64,000 bases of DNA, taken from contig NC_064616.1 in the NCBI RefSeq assembly GCF_023898315.1, positions 645,912,974 through 645,976,973 of the forward strand. The letters run 5' to 3'. Source of the DNA: Schistocerca nitens (taxonomy: Eukaryota; Arthropoda; Insecta; Orthoptera; Acrididae). The position numbers and the translations under genes are program-made. Numbering within the stretch: the first letter of the stretch is position 1; each line of letters begins with the position of its first letter. Shown one piece after another: positions 30,112 to 40,181 of the stretch. The notes beneath the pieces were generated by a model. That model made no database searches and had not been told where the DNA came from. It was given only the letters and a program-made list of their open reading frames with translations.

Positions 30112-31057
30112 GTAGAAGAAGGGATTGGTTGATAGGACACATTCTGAGACATCAAGGCATTACCAGTTTAGTATCGTGGAGAGGTGGGGCGAGGGGGTGG
30201 GGTGGGGGGTGGGGGGGCTGGCAGGGATAAAAATTGTAAAGGAAGACCAAGAGATACAGTAAGCAGATTCAGAAGGATGGAAGTTTCAGTAGTTACTCAG
30301 AGAATAAGAGGCTTGTACAGGATAGTGTGGCATGGGGAGCTGCATAAAACCAGTCTTTGGACTGAAGAGCACAACAACAACAATCACCAACAATCTTTTG
30401 TAAAGACCCTTGGCAGACATCGGACGAATGTCTTTTTTTCATACCCATGAGTGTCCTGAACTTCTGCATTGCTACTGGCATGCAAATGGTACAATCAGCG
30501 TTCATCTAAAAGAGCATTACCAGCAGTGCATGATCCTGCATTCAGACAGGCATGTCGAGCTTTTCGGACGGAAACAGGAACAGCTGTGTATCTTATGTCT
30601 TTTGTTTTATGTTCTACTGGTCAGAGCGCAATCTAGTGGTAAAACTTTCGTTTTTTTTTCTTTTGTTTCCCTGACGTTTCGCCGTTCTTTTATAATCTTT
30701 CCCTCAGATTGGATGTCATTCTGAGCAACGGTTCGCTTTTTACAGGGTTCTGAAACTGCAACTTTAATTGTAATCACCCTGTATATAAACGATTCAGGAA
30801 ACAATGTGTGTAGCTCTATTAGATCATTTGCAGATGATGCTGCCATTTACCATCTCGTATAGTCATCAGATGATTAAAACCAACTGCAATATGATTTAAA
30901 CTAGATATCTGCATGGCGCGAAAATTACCGATCGACTCTAAATAATAAAGGCTGTGGGAAATGCGAACCAAAGACTGTGATTTTTTGCAGAACACTAAGA
31001 AGATGCAACAGGTCTACACCACACTTGTCAGTCCTCAGTCCTCAGAATATTGCTGTT

Positions 31058-31231
31058 TGCCGCGCGGTATGTAGCTCAGCGTGTTCGGTCAGAGGGTTCC
31101 GTACCCTCTGTAATAAAAAAAACTGAGTTAATCGATCATCAACGAACTTCATCGGATGTCTTACGACGTCCGCCCCGAGCAGATACAACGAACAAAAGCG
31201 AACAAAATGAGATTAAAAAAATAAAAAAAAA
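31058..31231 (+). mobile_element. tRNA-derived SINE, family 3
   Basis: Begins in a degenerate tRNA-like head (GTAGCTCAGCGTG..., ACCCTCTGTAATAAAAAAA) and continues with the CGGATGTCTTACGACGTCCG inverted motif to an A-rich tail at 31,213-31,230. It is immediately followed by a second SINE. Confidence 0.75.
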
Positions 31232-31404
31232 GCGGTCTAGGGCGCTGCAGTCATGGACTGTGCGGCTGGTCCTGGTGGAGGTTCGAGTCCTCCCTCGGGC
31301 ATGGGTGTGTGTGTTTGTCCTTAGTATAATTTAGGTTAAGTAGTGTGTAAGCTTAGGGGCTGATGACCTTAGCAGTTAAGTCCCATAAGATTTCACACAC
31401 ATTT
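31232..31404 (+). mobile_element. tRNA-derived SINE, family 4
   Basis: Head GCGGTCTAGGGCGCTGCAG with box B GGTTCGAGTCC, body TTTAGGTTAAGTAGTGTGTA, end AGATTTCACACACATTTGAA. The same 13-bp sequence GAATATTGCTGTT occurs before the family 3 copy (31,045-31,057) and after this one (31,405-31,417), so the two SINEs share one target duplication and probably moved as a fused unit. Confidence 0.85.
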
Positions 31405-31908
31405 GAATATTGCTGTTCAGAGTGCGAAACGCATCAGAGGTCATCAAAAAAGTTCAAAGAAGGGCAGCTCGTTCTCTCTAACAGCGAGATACAGGAGTGT
31501 GTGCCACACATATGATACGCCAACTGTCGTGGCAATCATTAAAACAAAGGGGTTTTTCATTGTGGCAGTATCTTCTCATGAACTTTCAATCGCCAACTTT
31601 CTCCTCCGAATGTAAAGCTATTTTGTTGGCACCCATCTACATAGGGAGAAATTGTCATCATAATAAAGTAACATAAATCAGAGCTCACACAGAAAGATTT
31701 AAATGTTTATTTTTCCCACATGTTGTTCGAGAGTGGAATGGTGCAGCAATAGCTTGAAACAGATTTGACGAGCCCTCTGTCAGGCACTTAATAGTGAATT
31801 GAAGAGTAGTCCTGCAAATGTAGTTGTAGCCATACATTGTCAGAGTGCACGAAGTTGCAACAATAGCAGAACAAAACTGTACATTTCTATAACATGGTGT
31901 TAAATATA

Positions 31909-32110
31909 GCCGGCTGAAGTGGCCATGCGGTTCTAGGCGCTGCAGTCTGGAACCGCGAGACCGCTACGGTCGCAGGTTCGAATCCTGCCTCGGGCATGGA
32001 TGTGTGTGATGTCCTTAGGTTAGTTAGGTTTAACTAGTTCTAAGTTCTAGAGGACTAATGACCTCAGAAGTTAAGTCCCATAGTGCTCAGAGCCATTTGA
32101 ACCATTTTTT
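31909..32110 (+). mobile_element. tRNA-derived SINE, family 1
   Basis: Full-length copy from GCCGGCTGAAGTGGCC to CCATTTTTT with a target duplication GTTAAATATA/GTTAAAGATA (31,899-31,908 and 32,111-32,120), one mismatch. Confidence 0.9.
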
Positions 32111-32442
32111 GTTAAAGATACTGCATTTTTTTGTGGCCTGTTATCTTTCAATTGCATTTCTATCAATTCATTTTTGCTAATGTAAATTCAGAGTATAAAA
32201 ATAAGACTAAAAAGATTTATGTGTAATTCAGAATCCCAATAGCGATTGCAGCTTACAAACTTTTGTATTCTGTTCTTATGTTTTACTAATATGACAAAGT
32301 GTGTGCAGTACGGAATCATGGCCACTAACAAACTAATACTGGTTTACTCAACGAATAATACATGCAATGACTTATTAGAAGGATCATTAAGATACATTAA
32401 AGCAATCATTGTATTTGTAGTTACGTGTTCCTTATGTGTCTA

Positions 32443-33245
32443 AGCGTAGTAGGACAAAGGGGCTGTGAAGTCAGTTTGCATTGCTGCCAAATTTCTGACC
32501 CCTCCACCACCCTCCCCCTCCAATTCTCCCTCCCCTCCCCTTCCCCGATTCACAGTGGTGGGAATTTCAAATTTTTGTGGCATAATGGGAATGCAGATGT
32601 TGCCCCGCACTTCCCTTTCACCCTCACCTCCCCCTCCTTCTCCCCTTAACTTTGTGTTCTGCTAAGTGCTTTATGACCCCCTGAGGATTGATTTGTCACC
32701 CCTGAGGATAATCTGTCCTTCTGAGAAACCCCCCTCCGCCCAGTACCTCTGGAAAAAGGAGTGTTTGTTCAGTTCTGAGCCATTGACTCCCTCCTACGAA
32801 ATCCCCCAGCCCTTCACACCCCTCCCTCACTTCCCTCCGCTCCCCATCTGGAAACTGTTGGAAAAAAGATAGCCTGTGCTGGAAGGGAAAGATAACACGA
32901 AATTCAAATCGATATTAGTAATAATAATAATAATTATTATTATTATACATGGCTGCATATTCTTTATTTAATCAGTTAGCGTGAGACGGGGCTCCCTCAC
33001 CTAGAGAGAGCTCAAATCTGCCCCCATTTCCCATGACATGAAAACTATAAGCACCGAGGAATGGAATGAAATGAAATGTGGTATATTTGCCCCCATTTTT
33101 GGTAGCCTGTGCATATGTATGTAGTCCGGGCGGCACCATGAAGCTCAAAAGCCGCCCTATGTTATAATTACAAATTACAATACTAATACAATTTGTGACA
33201 CCTATCCATACAGAGAGAGATGGGTGATCGTATATAAAATCTTAC
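32443..33245 (+). repeat. Unknown repeat, copy A, with empty (AAT)n site
   Basis: About 0.8 kb of pyrimidine- and C-rich sequence, then an (AAT)n tract (32,917-32,941), then AT-rich sequence. It matches the reverse complement of 40,632-40,182, the microsatellite, and 38,707-38,460 on either side of a LINE. Shared landmarks: GCATATTCTTTATTTAATC (32,952) and TGCATATGTATGT (33,110). No coding potential seen. Family unknown. Confidence 0.75.
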
Positions 33246-34489
33246 AGAATTTATGAAGTGTTTTTCCTAAGGACTGTAGTTTTTGCACCTCCTCTCTGCT
33301 GATTGCTATTTCCTACACTAGTACATAGTATTTGTGTTATATGAAGTAGGTAGTGTAACAGGATTCAGAATATGTCCACATGTATGTACCACCCATAAAG
33401 TATTGGTAGTGGTGGTTTAGCTACAATACATAAATTGAGAATCATGCTGCAGTGTCACTGACTGATAACATCACAAGATCGATGCAATAAAGGGTTTTGT
33501 TAATGTGGCAAGTCATGGAGGGTGGTGATTTGGAGCTTGAGTAATTGGGTAAAATGCATTTAAATTAAATTAGGTTTAAAAAAACCTAATAAAATTACGA
33601 AAATTGATGGAAAATACGTAAAATTGATGAAAACACGACGAAAATGTGGAGAGATGAGGGTACTGGTTGTATGAAAATCATTACATTCCTCCACCAGTGC
33701 GACTGATGCTGATGGTGCATATTACCCATGCTCTGTGGATTTAAGTGCTGCAGAATATCCCCTAGTTCCACCTGTGGTTATGCATTGTAAGCCATAAAAA
33801 TGAATACCTAGGACACCAAAACAGAGATCATATACCTGGGTGCCATATGCACCTCCGTTATGAGGAATCAATGCTCCTGGTCTCTTCAAAATCTGCTACC
33901 CCATCACTGTGGAAGATTATATCAAATGTAAAGGTCATCAACTTCGGACAGCTGTTCAGAAATGCTCCACAATGCTGCAAACTCTTCGAGTTTCCATATG
34001 TTGTAATGTCTTCCATAATAAGAAACACCACCTCTGTCATTTATTTAAACCATCCTGTGTGTTGTGGGAACAGCACAGTTTACACCACGTTATGTCCAGC
34101 TTTCTGTAAGAGCCAATGGATTGAGACGTGTTAACATCGGTTTAGCACCTGACACAGACTTCAAAGTCAAGGTAGGAAAACAAAATGTGTAGTGGTGTAC
34201 AAAACTGTAGTCATACACTCCTTGGATGTGTTACATGAAACAAAAAAAGTATCAAACTGCTTATGAAAGAACAATGCTAAGTCCTCTTGGGACTGATAGT
34301 GGGAAATGGTCTTCCTACAGTACAGGCGAGAAAACTTTACACAGGCCTGTGGAAGCAACTTTGGTCAGTGTCCACCTGCTCCAGTAGACCAATATGTGTA
34401 TATTTAATGGGATCACCACATATGCTCGATGTCAATATGCAGACAGTATTTGTTTCCTTTACTCCATTGACTGTTACAAAATAACGAGG

Positions 34490-34541
<52 letters not shown>

Positions 34542-35199
34542 GCTGTCAGTGAAGACTTGGACACAATTACTCCGCTGTATGTCTAGCATGGTAATCATAG
34601 GAATAAGATCAGGACATGCAGAGGGGGGGGGGGGCGTGTTTATGTACTGTCATTAGATATCAACGAATTGTAGGTGTCATAGTTCTGAATTTCTTTGTGC
34701 AGTCCATGTATGCTCTGCTTGATCGTGTTTTTCCCCCTTTAAGTTAGTGTATTATTCTTCTTGTCAGTGACAGTTGGATGACTAGACAGCATGCTAACTA
34801 ATGGAACAATGCTGTTGGAATGTGATAGGTTTTCAAAAGAAATAGCAGGGGTCTGTGAGTTGATGGGGGACGTCTCTTACTTGTCGAAATTGGGTGGACT
34901 CAAATCTGTATATCAAAGACTGGAAGATTCGTGAGAATACAGCAGGTTAGCAATACTCTGACAAAATGGTAGACGAGAGGTGAGCTTTATACTTCTTTTT
35001 CTAAGTGTTGTGGGCAAACATATTACAACCTCTTACATAAGTTTCATGAAGTGACTGCAATGAGAAAATTAGGAGCTAATATGAAGATTTTTACCGAGAG
35101 ACAATCAGCAGCAGAAGTTCTGTCTTCTATTTTCTTGATGGATAAGATACAACATTCTTCCACGAGTTTTGTATGCCTATAAATGGGTGGAGTGACATC
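33246..35199. other. Unassigned interval
   Basis: No recognised element or gene. It contains an open frame of 95 residues (33,847-34,134) with no motif, a long GA tract (34,489-34,537) and a G run (34,621-34,633). AT-rich with no convincing splice or promoter signals. Confidence 0.4.
34489..34537. repeat. (GA)n microsatellite
   Basis: About 24 GA units with one or two imperfections at the left end. Confidence 0.95.
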
Positions 35200-35226
35200 T
35201 TAATAGGTAGACTAAATTTACATTTA

Positions 35227-36450
35227 CATCTCCACCGATCAGCCAGAACATTATGACCACCTCCCTAATAGCCAGTATCTTCTCCTTTGGCACATAAAAC
35301 AGCAGCAATGCGTCGTTGCATGGAAGCAGTGAGGTCTTCATATGTCACTGAAGGGAACAGGCACCACATCCACACACACAGGTCACCTAATTCCCATAAA
35401 TTTTGGGCAGGGGGGGCGATTAGGCCTGACGTCACGTTCGACCACATCCCAGATGTGTACAATAAGTTCCAGATCTGGCGAGTTGGGGGGGGGGGGCGGC
35501 ACATCAACTGGAAGTCGCCATTGTGTTCCTTTAACCACCCCATCACTCTCCTAGTCTTGTGACATGGCGCATTACCTTGTTGAAAAATCCCACTGCCATC
35601 AGGAAACCTGATTGTCTTGAAGGAGTGTACATAGTCTGCAACCAGTGTACAATACACCTTGGTGCCTTGCACGAGCTCCACTAGACTCATGGATGTCCAT
35701 GTGAATGTTACCCAGAGTATAATGGAGCCGCCACCAGCTTGTCTCCGTCTCACAAGTGCAGGTGTCAAGGAGCTGTTTACCTGGAAGGTGACAGATTCAT
35801 ATTCTCCCTTCAGCATGATGAAGAAGGTATCAGGATTCATCAGAACATGCAACGCTCTGAAGCTGCAACAGCAACAAGTGCTGATGGTCACATGCCCATT
35901 TCAGTCGTAGTTGTCGATGTCATGGTGCTATCATTGGCATATGCATGGGTCGTCAGCTGCAGAGGCCCATCATGAGGAGTGTTCAGTGCACTAAGTGTTC
36001 AGACACACTTGTACTCTGCCCAGCATTAAAGTCTGATGATAGTTCTGCCACAGCTCCCTGTCTGTCCCGTTTTACCAGTCTGCCCAGACTACGACATCCA
36101 ATATCTGTAAAAAGGGGTGGCCACCCAACACCACAACGTCCAAATGTGGTTTCACCTTGGTTTTGCCACATGTTGAAGACACTCACCGCAGCACTCTTCG
36201 AACACCCAATGAATCTTGAAGTTTCCGAAATGCTCTTGCTGAGCCTCCAGGCCATCACAATCTTCCCTTGGTCACACTAAAATACATCGCGCGCCTTCCC
36301 GATTCTACATATGGAGAGCACACTCACTGATACTACACGCAGCGTGCTTGTGTCTGACTGCAGTCATTCCTCGCCAGGTGACGCTACTATCGCCTGGACG
36401 GGTTTGTATCGATGATAGATCAGTGATCATAATGTTCTGGCTGATCAATG
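35227..36450 (-). mobile_element. Tc1-family transposon, decayed
   Basis: Inverted ends share GATCAGCCAGAACATTATGA (left near 35,237, right near 36,425-36,445) with TA at 35,225 and 36,451. The left end has a few extra bases before the conserved block. Transposase remains on the minus strand: an HTH (SKSISETSRFIGCSKSAAVS, 36,190-36,240), motif-like LKGEYESVTFQV, FQQGNAPCHKTRRV (second catalytic D now G) and, out of frame, SPDLELIVHIWDVVERDV. Several frameshifts. It lies in the 3' end of a CR1-like LINE fragment. Confidence 0.85.
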
Positions 36451-36770
36451 TATATGCATACTTTGAAAGTCATCATACGGGGTTTGGCAGACGATACCAT
36501 GTACCATTACTAATAATTTTCTTTCCTGTTCCACTCGCAAATAGAGCGAAGGGAAAGAGACTATCTCTATGCCTCCATATCAGCGCTAATTTCTTGTACC
36601 TTATCTTTGTGGTCCTTACACGAAATACATACTGGCGGTGGTAGAAACTTTCTGCAGTCCATTTCAAATGTCAGTTCTCAAAAGTGTTTCGCGAAAAACC
36701 ACCATCTTCCCTCCAGCGATTCCCATTGGAGCTACCTGGCGAGTGTAATCCGACTGCAGGAAAAAAAATT
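36451..36770 (-). mobile_element. CR1-like LINE 3' fragment
   Basis: Minus-strand C-terminal pieces include ARQLQWESLEGRWWFF and KDHKDKVQEISADMEA, the region just before the stop in this family (compare 52,080-52,390 and 41,285-41,765). The 3' end continues across the Tc1 to about 35,205. Frameshifts are numerous. Confidence 0.7.
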
Positions 36771-36844
36771 ACTTACCATGCAAAGTGGGTCTCATGATCA
36801 ATTTAATATATTACTGTATCAATTTGGTATTAATTACGTGCTGC

Positions 36845-36925
36845 CACGCGGGGTAGACGTGCGGTCTATGGCGCCTTGCCACGGATCGCGCGGCTCCCCC
36901 CTTCGGAGGTTCGATGCTACCAGGC
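36845..36925 (+). mobile_element. SINE family 4, head only
   Basis: Sequence ACGTGCGGTCTATGGCGCCT, then GCGCGGCTCC and GGAGGTTCGA: the tRNA-like 5' half of family 4 without its body. It abuts a CR1-like LINE fragment. No target duplication seen. Confidence 0.6.
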
Positions 36926-37085
36926 GAGTGGAAGTGAGGGTGAGAGTACAAAGGATATGATTCGCCAGTTGGAGCGGTAAACAGTCGTTTGTCGTGGCGG
37001 CAAGATCTTTTAACGAAATTTCAATCTCCCACCTACACAGGAAGAAATGACCATCGTAATAAAATCATCTATATTGCCCAATTTA
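36926..37085 (+). mobile_element. CR1-like LINE fragment
   Basis: Peptides SWRQDLLTKFQSPTYTGRNDH and RNKIIY in one frame match SRRDLFTKFQSP and YIGRNDHQNKIREI at 48,160-48,280. A short C-terminal remnant in the direction opposite to the fragment just before it. Confidence 0.7.
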
Positions 37086-38459
37086 TAAAGTTATATGTAG
37101 TATAAACCTGCTATTTAAACTCCTCTGTTCTGCTGCCTTAAGAGACTTCATAGGTAATGAAACATTTGGTTACTTTAAGAGAGTTCAAAAGTGAGGAGGC
37201 ATCCTACGACTGCTCTTAGCAGTCCATCATGATCCAAAAACGAGTTTAATATTCTAGTTCCATTATGCACGATAAGAACAGATATTTTTTACCTGATGAA
37301 ATAATGTCTAGAGGAAATATGCCATATGCCACACTGTTGTACAGGCAACACATGGAGGAGGTGCTTGTGTTTTCAAACATCTCTGCATAAAAGACTGCCA
37401 TTGTATGGCGAGTGTTTTAAAAATTTAACTGCTTGATTTGATTTTGTCTTTCTATACATGACAAGATGGACCACGTCACTCTTTGTGATGTGATTACCAG
37501 TCAGTAGTTCCCACCTATGTCACTTGGGGCGCTGGGGTCACTTGCTAGTTGTTCCTGGGGCCAGGCACAAGACTTCTGGACATTTTGAGAAGCAGATGTG
37601 CTGTCGCAACTGTCCCAGTGGAGTGCAGTAAGGGAGTTATATTTTTAGCACCATGCATCTGCTTGGAGCTGTTGGTGGATGCATGTTTTATAGAGTCTAT
37701 TTGTGGTATATGTGTTAGGCAGGGTTTTTTGTGATCTTTTTTGGAATGTCTAGGTCTTTATAAGCGATGTTTTTTGTGATATGTTATTCCCACTGGCATT
37801 CTGTAGCACTGTAATCAGAGCACATCCAATGTTTGTGGCAGTGGATAGCTAGTGCTTCCTACCACCCCCTGCCTGTTAGCCCAACCACGCAAAGGATTGC
37901 TGTCATGTGACATTTTGTTTGGACATTAGTGCAACTTCTGATCTGTGCGCAACATCAGCCAGCCCTGTGTATGGGCCTCTTTCCTGACCTGTGCGTACAG
38001 GAATACGCGAGGCCGCTGGCGCCCCTGCAATTCCTGGCACATCTGCCCTGTGGTCAGTACAAAGACGCAATTCGAAGATTTTTTCAGCCAGATTTGGGTT
38101 GTTGTGGTGGTGGAGGAGGGTGCCTGTGTTCTCAAATGTCAGTGCATACGAGACCTTAGATATATAGAATATATTTGTAGCGGAAATTTAACTGCTTGTT
38201 TTGCAGAATGTCTGCATAAGATTCTCAGACATTGAAAATATGCTTTATTATGAAGAAGGATCATCATAAAGTGGTGTCGAGTGTTTTAAGCGACCTGTTT
38301 TATTCCTGTAAACTGTTAAACAATTCATTTGGTAGGGTAGTGCAAACGGACCATTTCCTGCCATTTTTGAATCGCAGTTCCGCTAGCTCTCTCTTTCTCC
38401 CTAGCGTTAGCGAATAGGAACACACAATTCTGAGGATGGACGAAAACCTCCATTGATAT
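37086..38459. other. Unassigned interval with a spaced direct repeat
   Basis: No gene recognised. A stretch of about 95 bp near 37,351-37,443 (GGAGGAGGTGCTTGTGTT, AAATTTAACTGCTTGATTTG) recurs in the same orientation near 38,108-38,204 with about 75-80% identity and a spacing of about 760 bp. Confidence 0.5.
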
Positions 38460-38707
38460 GTTTGAGATGTTATTTCATAGCATCGTGATCTGTAATTATG
38501 ACATTTGGTGATTCTGACCTCCATGTCAAGCTCCATGGACAACATACATATGCATGGACTTTCCAAAATGGTGGCAAATATACTGCACTTCATTCCATTC
38601 CTCAGTGCTTACAGTTATTATGTCACGGGAAGTGGATTTGTGAGCACTACCCAGGTGATGGAGCCCTGTCTACAGCAAACAGATTAAATAAAGAATATGC
38701 AACTATG

Positions 38708-40181
38708 TATTATTATTATTATTATCATCTTTACTTTCTCAGACGTTAAGTCTGGTTGAGAATGGAAAGTGATGCGGACCTTGATCAAGCGTCACTTCCT
38801 ATTAACTGTACGGTATGTGTTATATTGCATTTAGGAACTTTCGGGTAATTGAACATGTATCAATAATTACGGATTTCTGTAGTTGTATATATATGTTTGG
38901 ATGTAGCTGTATTGCATTGATGTACTGGTGGATATTGTGTGGTATGACTCCTGTAGTTGATAGTATAATTGGTATGATGTCAACTTTATCCTGATGCCAC
39001 ATGTCTTTGACTTCCTCAGCCAGTTGGATGTATTTTTCAATTTTTTCTCCTGTTTTCTTTTGTATATTTGTTGTATTGGGTATGGATATTTCGATTAGTT
39101 GTGTTAATTTCTTCTTTTTATTGGTGAGTATGATGTCAGGTTTGTTATGTAGCGTTGTTTTATCTGTTATAATGGTTCTGTTCCAGTATAATTTGTATTC
39201 ATCATTCTCCAGTACATTTTGTGGTGCATACTTGTATGTAGGAACTTGTTGTTTTAAAAGTTTATGTTGTAAGGCAAGCTGTTGATGTATTATTTTTGCG
39301 ACATTGTCATGTCTTCTGGGGTATTCTGTATTTGCTAGTATTGTACACCCGCTTGTGATGTGATCTACTGTTTCTATTTGTTGTTTACAAAGTCTGCATT
39401 TATCTGTTGTGGTATTGGGATCTTTAATAATATGCTTGCTGTAATACCTGGTGTTTATTGTTTGATCCTGTATTGCAATCATGAATCCTTCTGTCTCACT
39501 GTATATATTGCCTTTTCTTAGCCATGTGTTGGATGCGTCTTGATCGATGTGTGGCTGTGTTAGATGATACGGGTGCTTGCCATGAAGTGTTTCCTTTTTC
39601 CAATTTACTTTCTTCGTATCTGTTGATGTTATGTGGTCTAACGGGTTGTAGAGGTGGTTATGAAATTGTAGTGGTGTAGCCGATGTATTTATATGAGTGA
39701 TTGCTTTGTGTATTTTGCTAGTTTCTGCTCGTTCTATAAAGAATTTTCTTAAATTGTCTACCTGTCCATAATGTAGGTTTTTTATATCGATAAATCCCCT
39801 TCCTCCTTCCTTTCTGCTTAATGTGAATCTTTCTGTTGCTGAGTGTATGTGATGTATTCTATATTTGTGGCATTGTGATCGTGTAAGTGTATTGAGTGCT
39901 TCTAGGTCTGTGTTACTCCATTTCACTACTCCAAATGAGTAGGCCAATATTGGTATGGCATAAGTATTTATAGCTTTTGTCTTGTTTCTTGCTGTCAATT
40001 CTGTTTTCAGTATTTTTGTTAGTCTTTGTCTATATTTTTCTTTTAGTTCTTCTTTAATATTTGTATTATCTATTCCTATTTTTTGTCTGTATCCTAGATA
40101 TTTATAGGCATCCGTTTTTTCCATCGCTTCTATGCAGTCGCTGTGGTTATCCAATATTATTATTATTATTATTATTATTAT
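38708..40181 (-). mobile_element. R4/Dong-like LINE, 5'-truncated, inserted in (AAT)n
   Basis: The minus-strand element is bounded by AAT repeats at both ends (40,155-40,181 upstream, 38,708-38,725 downstream). The 5' part, with all catalytic RT motifs, is missing. The 3' UTR is about 90 bp. R4-clade elements such as Dong are known to insert into TAA-type repeats, which fits the position. The clade assignment combines that with the endonuclease type and is an inference. Confidence 0.75.
38820..40154 (-). CDS. LINE ORF C-terminal part: RT thumb, zinc motif and restriction-like endonuclease
   Basis: An uninterrupted frame of 444 codons that begins at a TTG directly beside the AAT tract, so it is a truncated gene and has no real start. 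Order: thumb (DAYKYLGYRQKIGID, PILAYSFGVVKWS, GGRGFIDIKNL), a CCHC zinc motif CRLCKQQIETVDHITSGC, then the restriction-like endonuclease with KPDIILTNKKKKLTQLIEIS (PD then E, the catalytic pattern), KIEKYIQLAEEVKDMW and IIPIILSTTGVIPHNI. This architecture is that of R2/R4/NeSL-type LINEs, whose endonuclease sits after the RT. No stop or frameshift in over 1.3 kb suggests a young insertion. The gene cannot be functional without the RT palm. Confidence 0.85.
   Translation of the reverse strand: MDNHSDCIEAMEKTDAYKYLGYRQKIGIDNTNIKEELKEKYRQRLTKILKTELTARNKTKAINTYAIPILAYSFGVVKWSNTDLEALNTLTRSQCHKYRIHHIHSATERFTLSRKEGGRGFIDIKNLHYGQVDNLRKFFIERAETSKIHKAITHINTSATPLQFHNHLYNPLDHITSTDTKKVNWKKETLHGKHPYHLTQPHIDQDASNTWLRKGNIYSETEGFMIAIQDQTINTRYYSKHIIKDPNTTTDKCRLCKQQIETVDHITSGCTILANTEYPRRHDNVAKIIHQQLALQHKLLKQQVPTYKYAPQNVLENDEYKLYWNRTIITDKTTLHNKPDIILTNKKKKLTQLIEISIPNTTNIQKKTGEKIEKYIQLAEEVKDMWHQDKVDIIPIILSTTGVIPHNIHQYINAIQLHPNIYIQLQKSVIIDTCSITRKFLNAI

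Larger units (their letters stand above)
29501..30145. repeat. 158-bp inverted repeat made of RTE plus SINE sequence
   Basis: Bases 29,501-29,658 and 29,988-30,145 are about 90% identical reverse complements. Each contains both a SINE head and the neighbouring RTE segment around LIGH (GATTGGTTGATAG). The right copy is in its proper place in the RTE. The left copy interrupts the RTE after MNINK, so it is an inverted duplication and not an independent insertion. Confidence 0.8.
28005..30384 (+). mobile_element. RTE-clade LINE, heavily decayed, with SINE insertions
   Basis: Plus-strand relative of the element at 3,405-5,715. It retains a 5' UTR and the start of the endonuclease (RSVNRTGWLENLKKG, LDVVGISEVQWHEE), but a large endonuclease deletion follows, then the linker (ARRKYKNAANEVDRREYKRL, LEDKCKDLEANFT). 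Scraps of RT follow: EEHLYGMNSVLKGGYKMNIN after a degraded motif C, and LLTSKIDLSVTKSF. The end is LIGHILRHQG and a CAA tract at 30,371. Many stops and frameshifts and several deletions, including most of the RT palm. It split an older DDE transposon. Confidence 0.85.
27073..30781 (-). mobile_element. Decayed Tc1/mariner-superfamily transposon, split by RTE and SINE
   Basis: Reading the minus strand from 30,781: a terminal ACAGGGTGATTAC at a TA site, then a peptide MPVAMQKFRTLMGMKKRHS (30,410-30,480) typical of the N-terminal helix-turn-helix of an insect IS630/mariner-like family. After the RTE insertion follow FEKTEHRGRGRK, TLDMPVKMLPKILRN, CYPYKITHIQELLPADL, GPCFFKEMDPVNPVTFS, FFQEGAPPHIPQQVKQLLNR and, split by a SINE, the SPDLSLCDF end. 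The D of QDGAPPH is now E. Frames are scrambled by multiple stops and shifts. Its left terminus is missing where it meets the giant repeat. Superfamily assignment is confident; the family name is not given. Confidence 0.75.
30784..31835 (+). mobile_element. CR1-like LINE 3' fragment
   Basis: The RT resumes with YINDSGNNVCSSIRSFADDAA (motif C at about 30,830), a degraded thumb, then after two SINEs QSAKRIRGHQKSSKKGSSFS and LSIANFLLRM, matching the 3' half of the element at 43,270-48,430. It ends in the family's usual GTAGTCCTGCAAATGTAG-type 3' end at about 31,835. Several stops. The DDE transposon at 27,073-30,781 inserted at a TA in it just upstream of motif C. Confidence 0.8.

Noticed and set aside
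33847-34134. Possible 95-residue host gene exon
   Set aside because: No homology by eye, no clear splice sites, and an equally long frame on the opposite strand.
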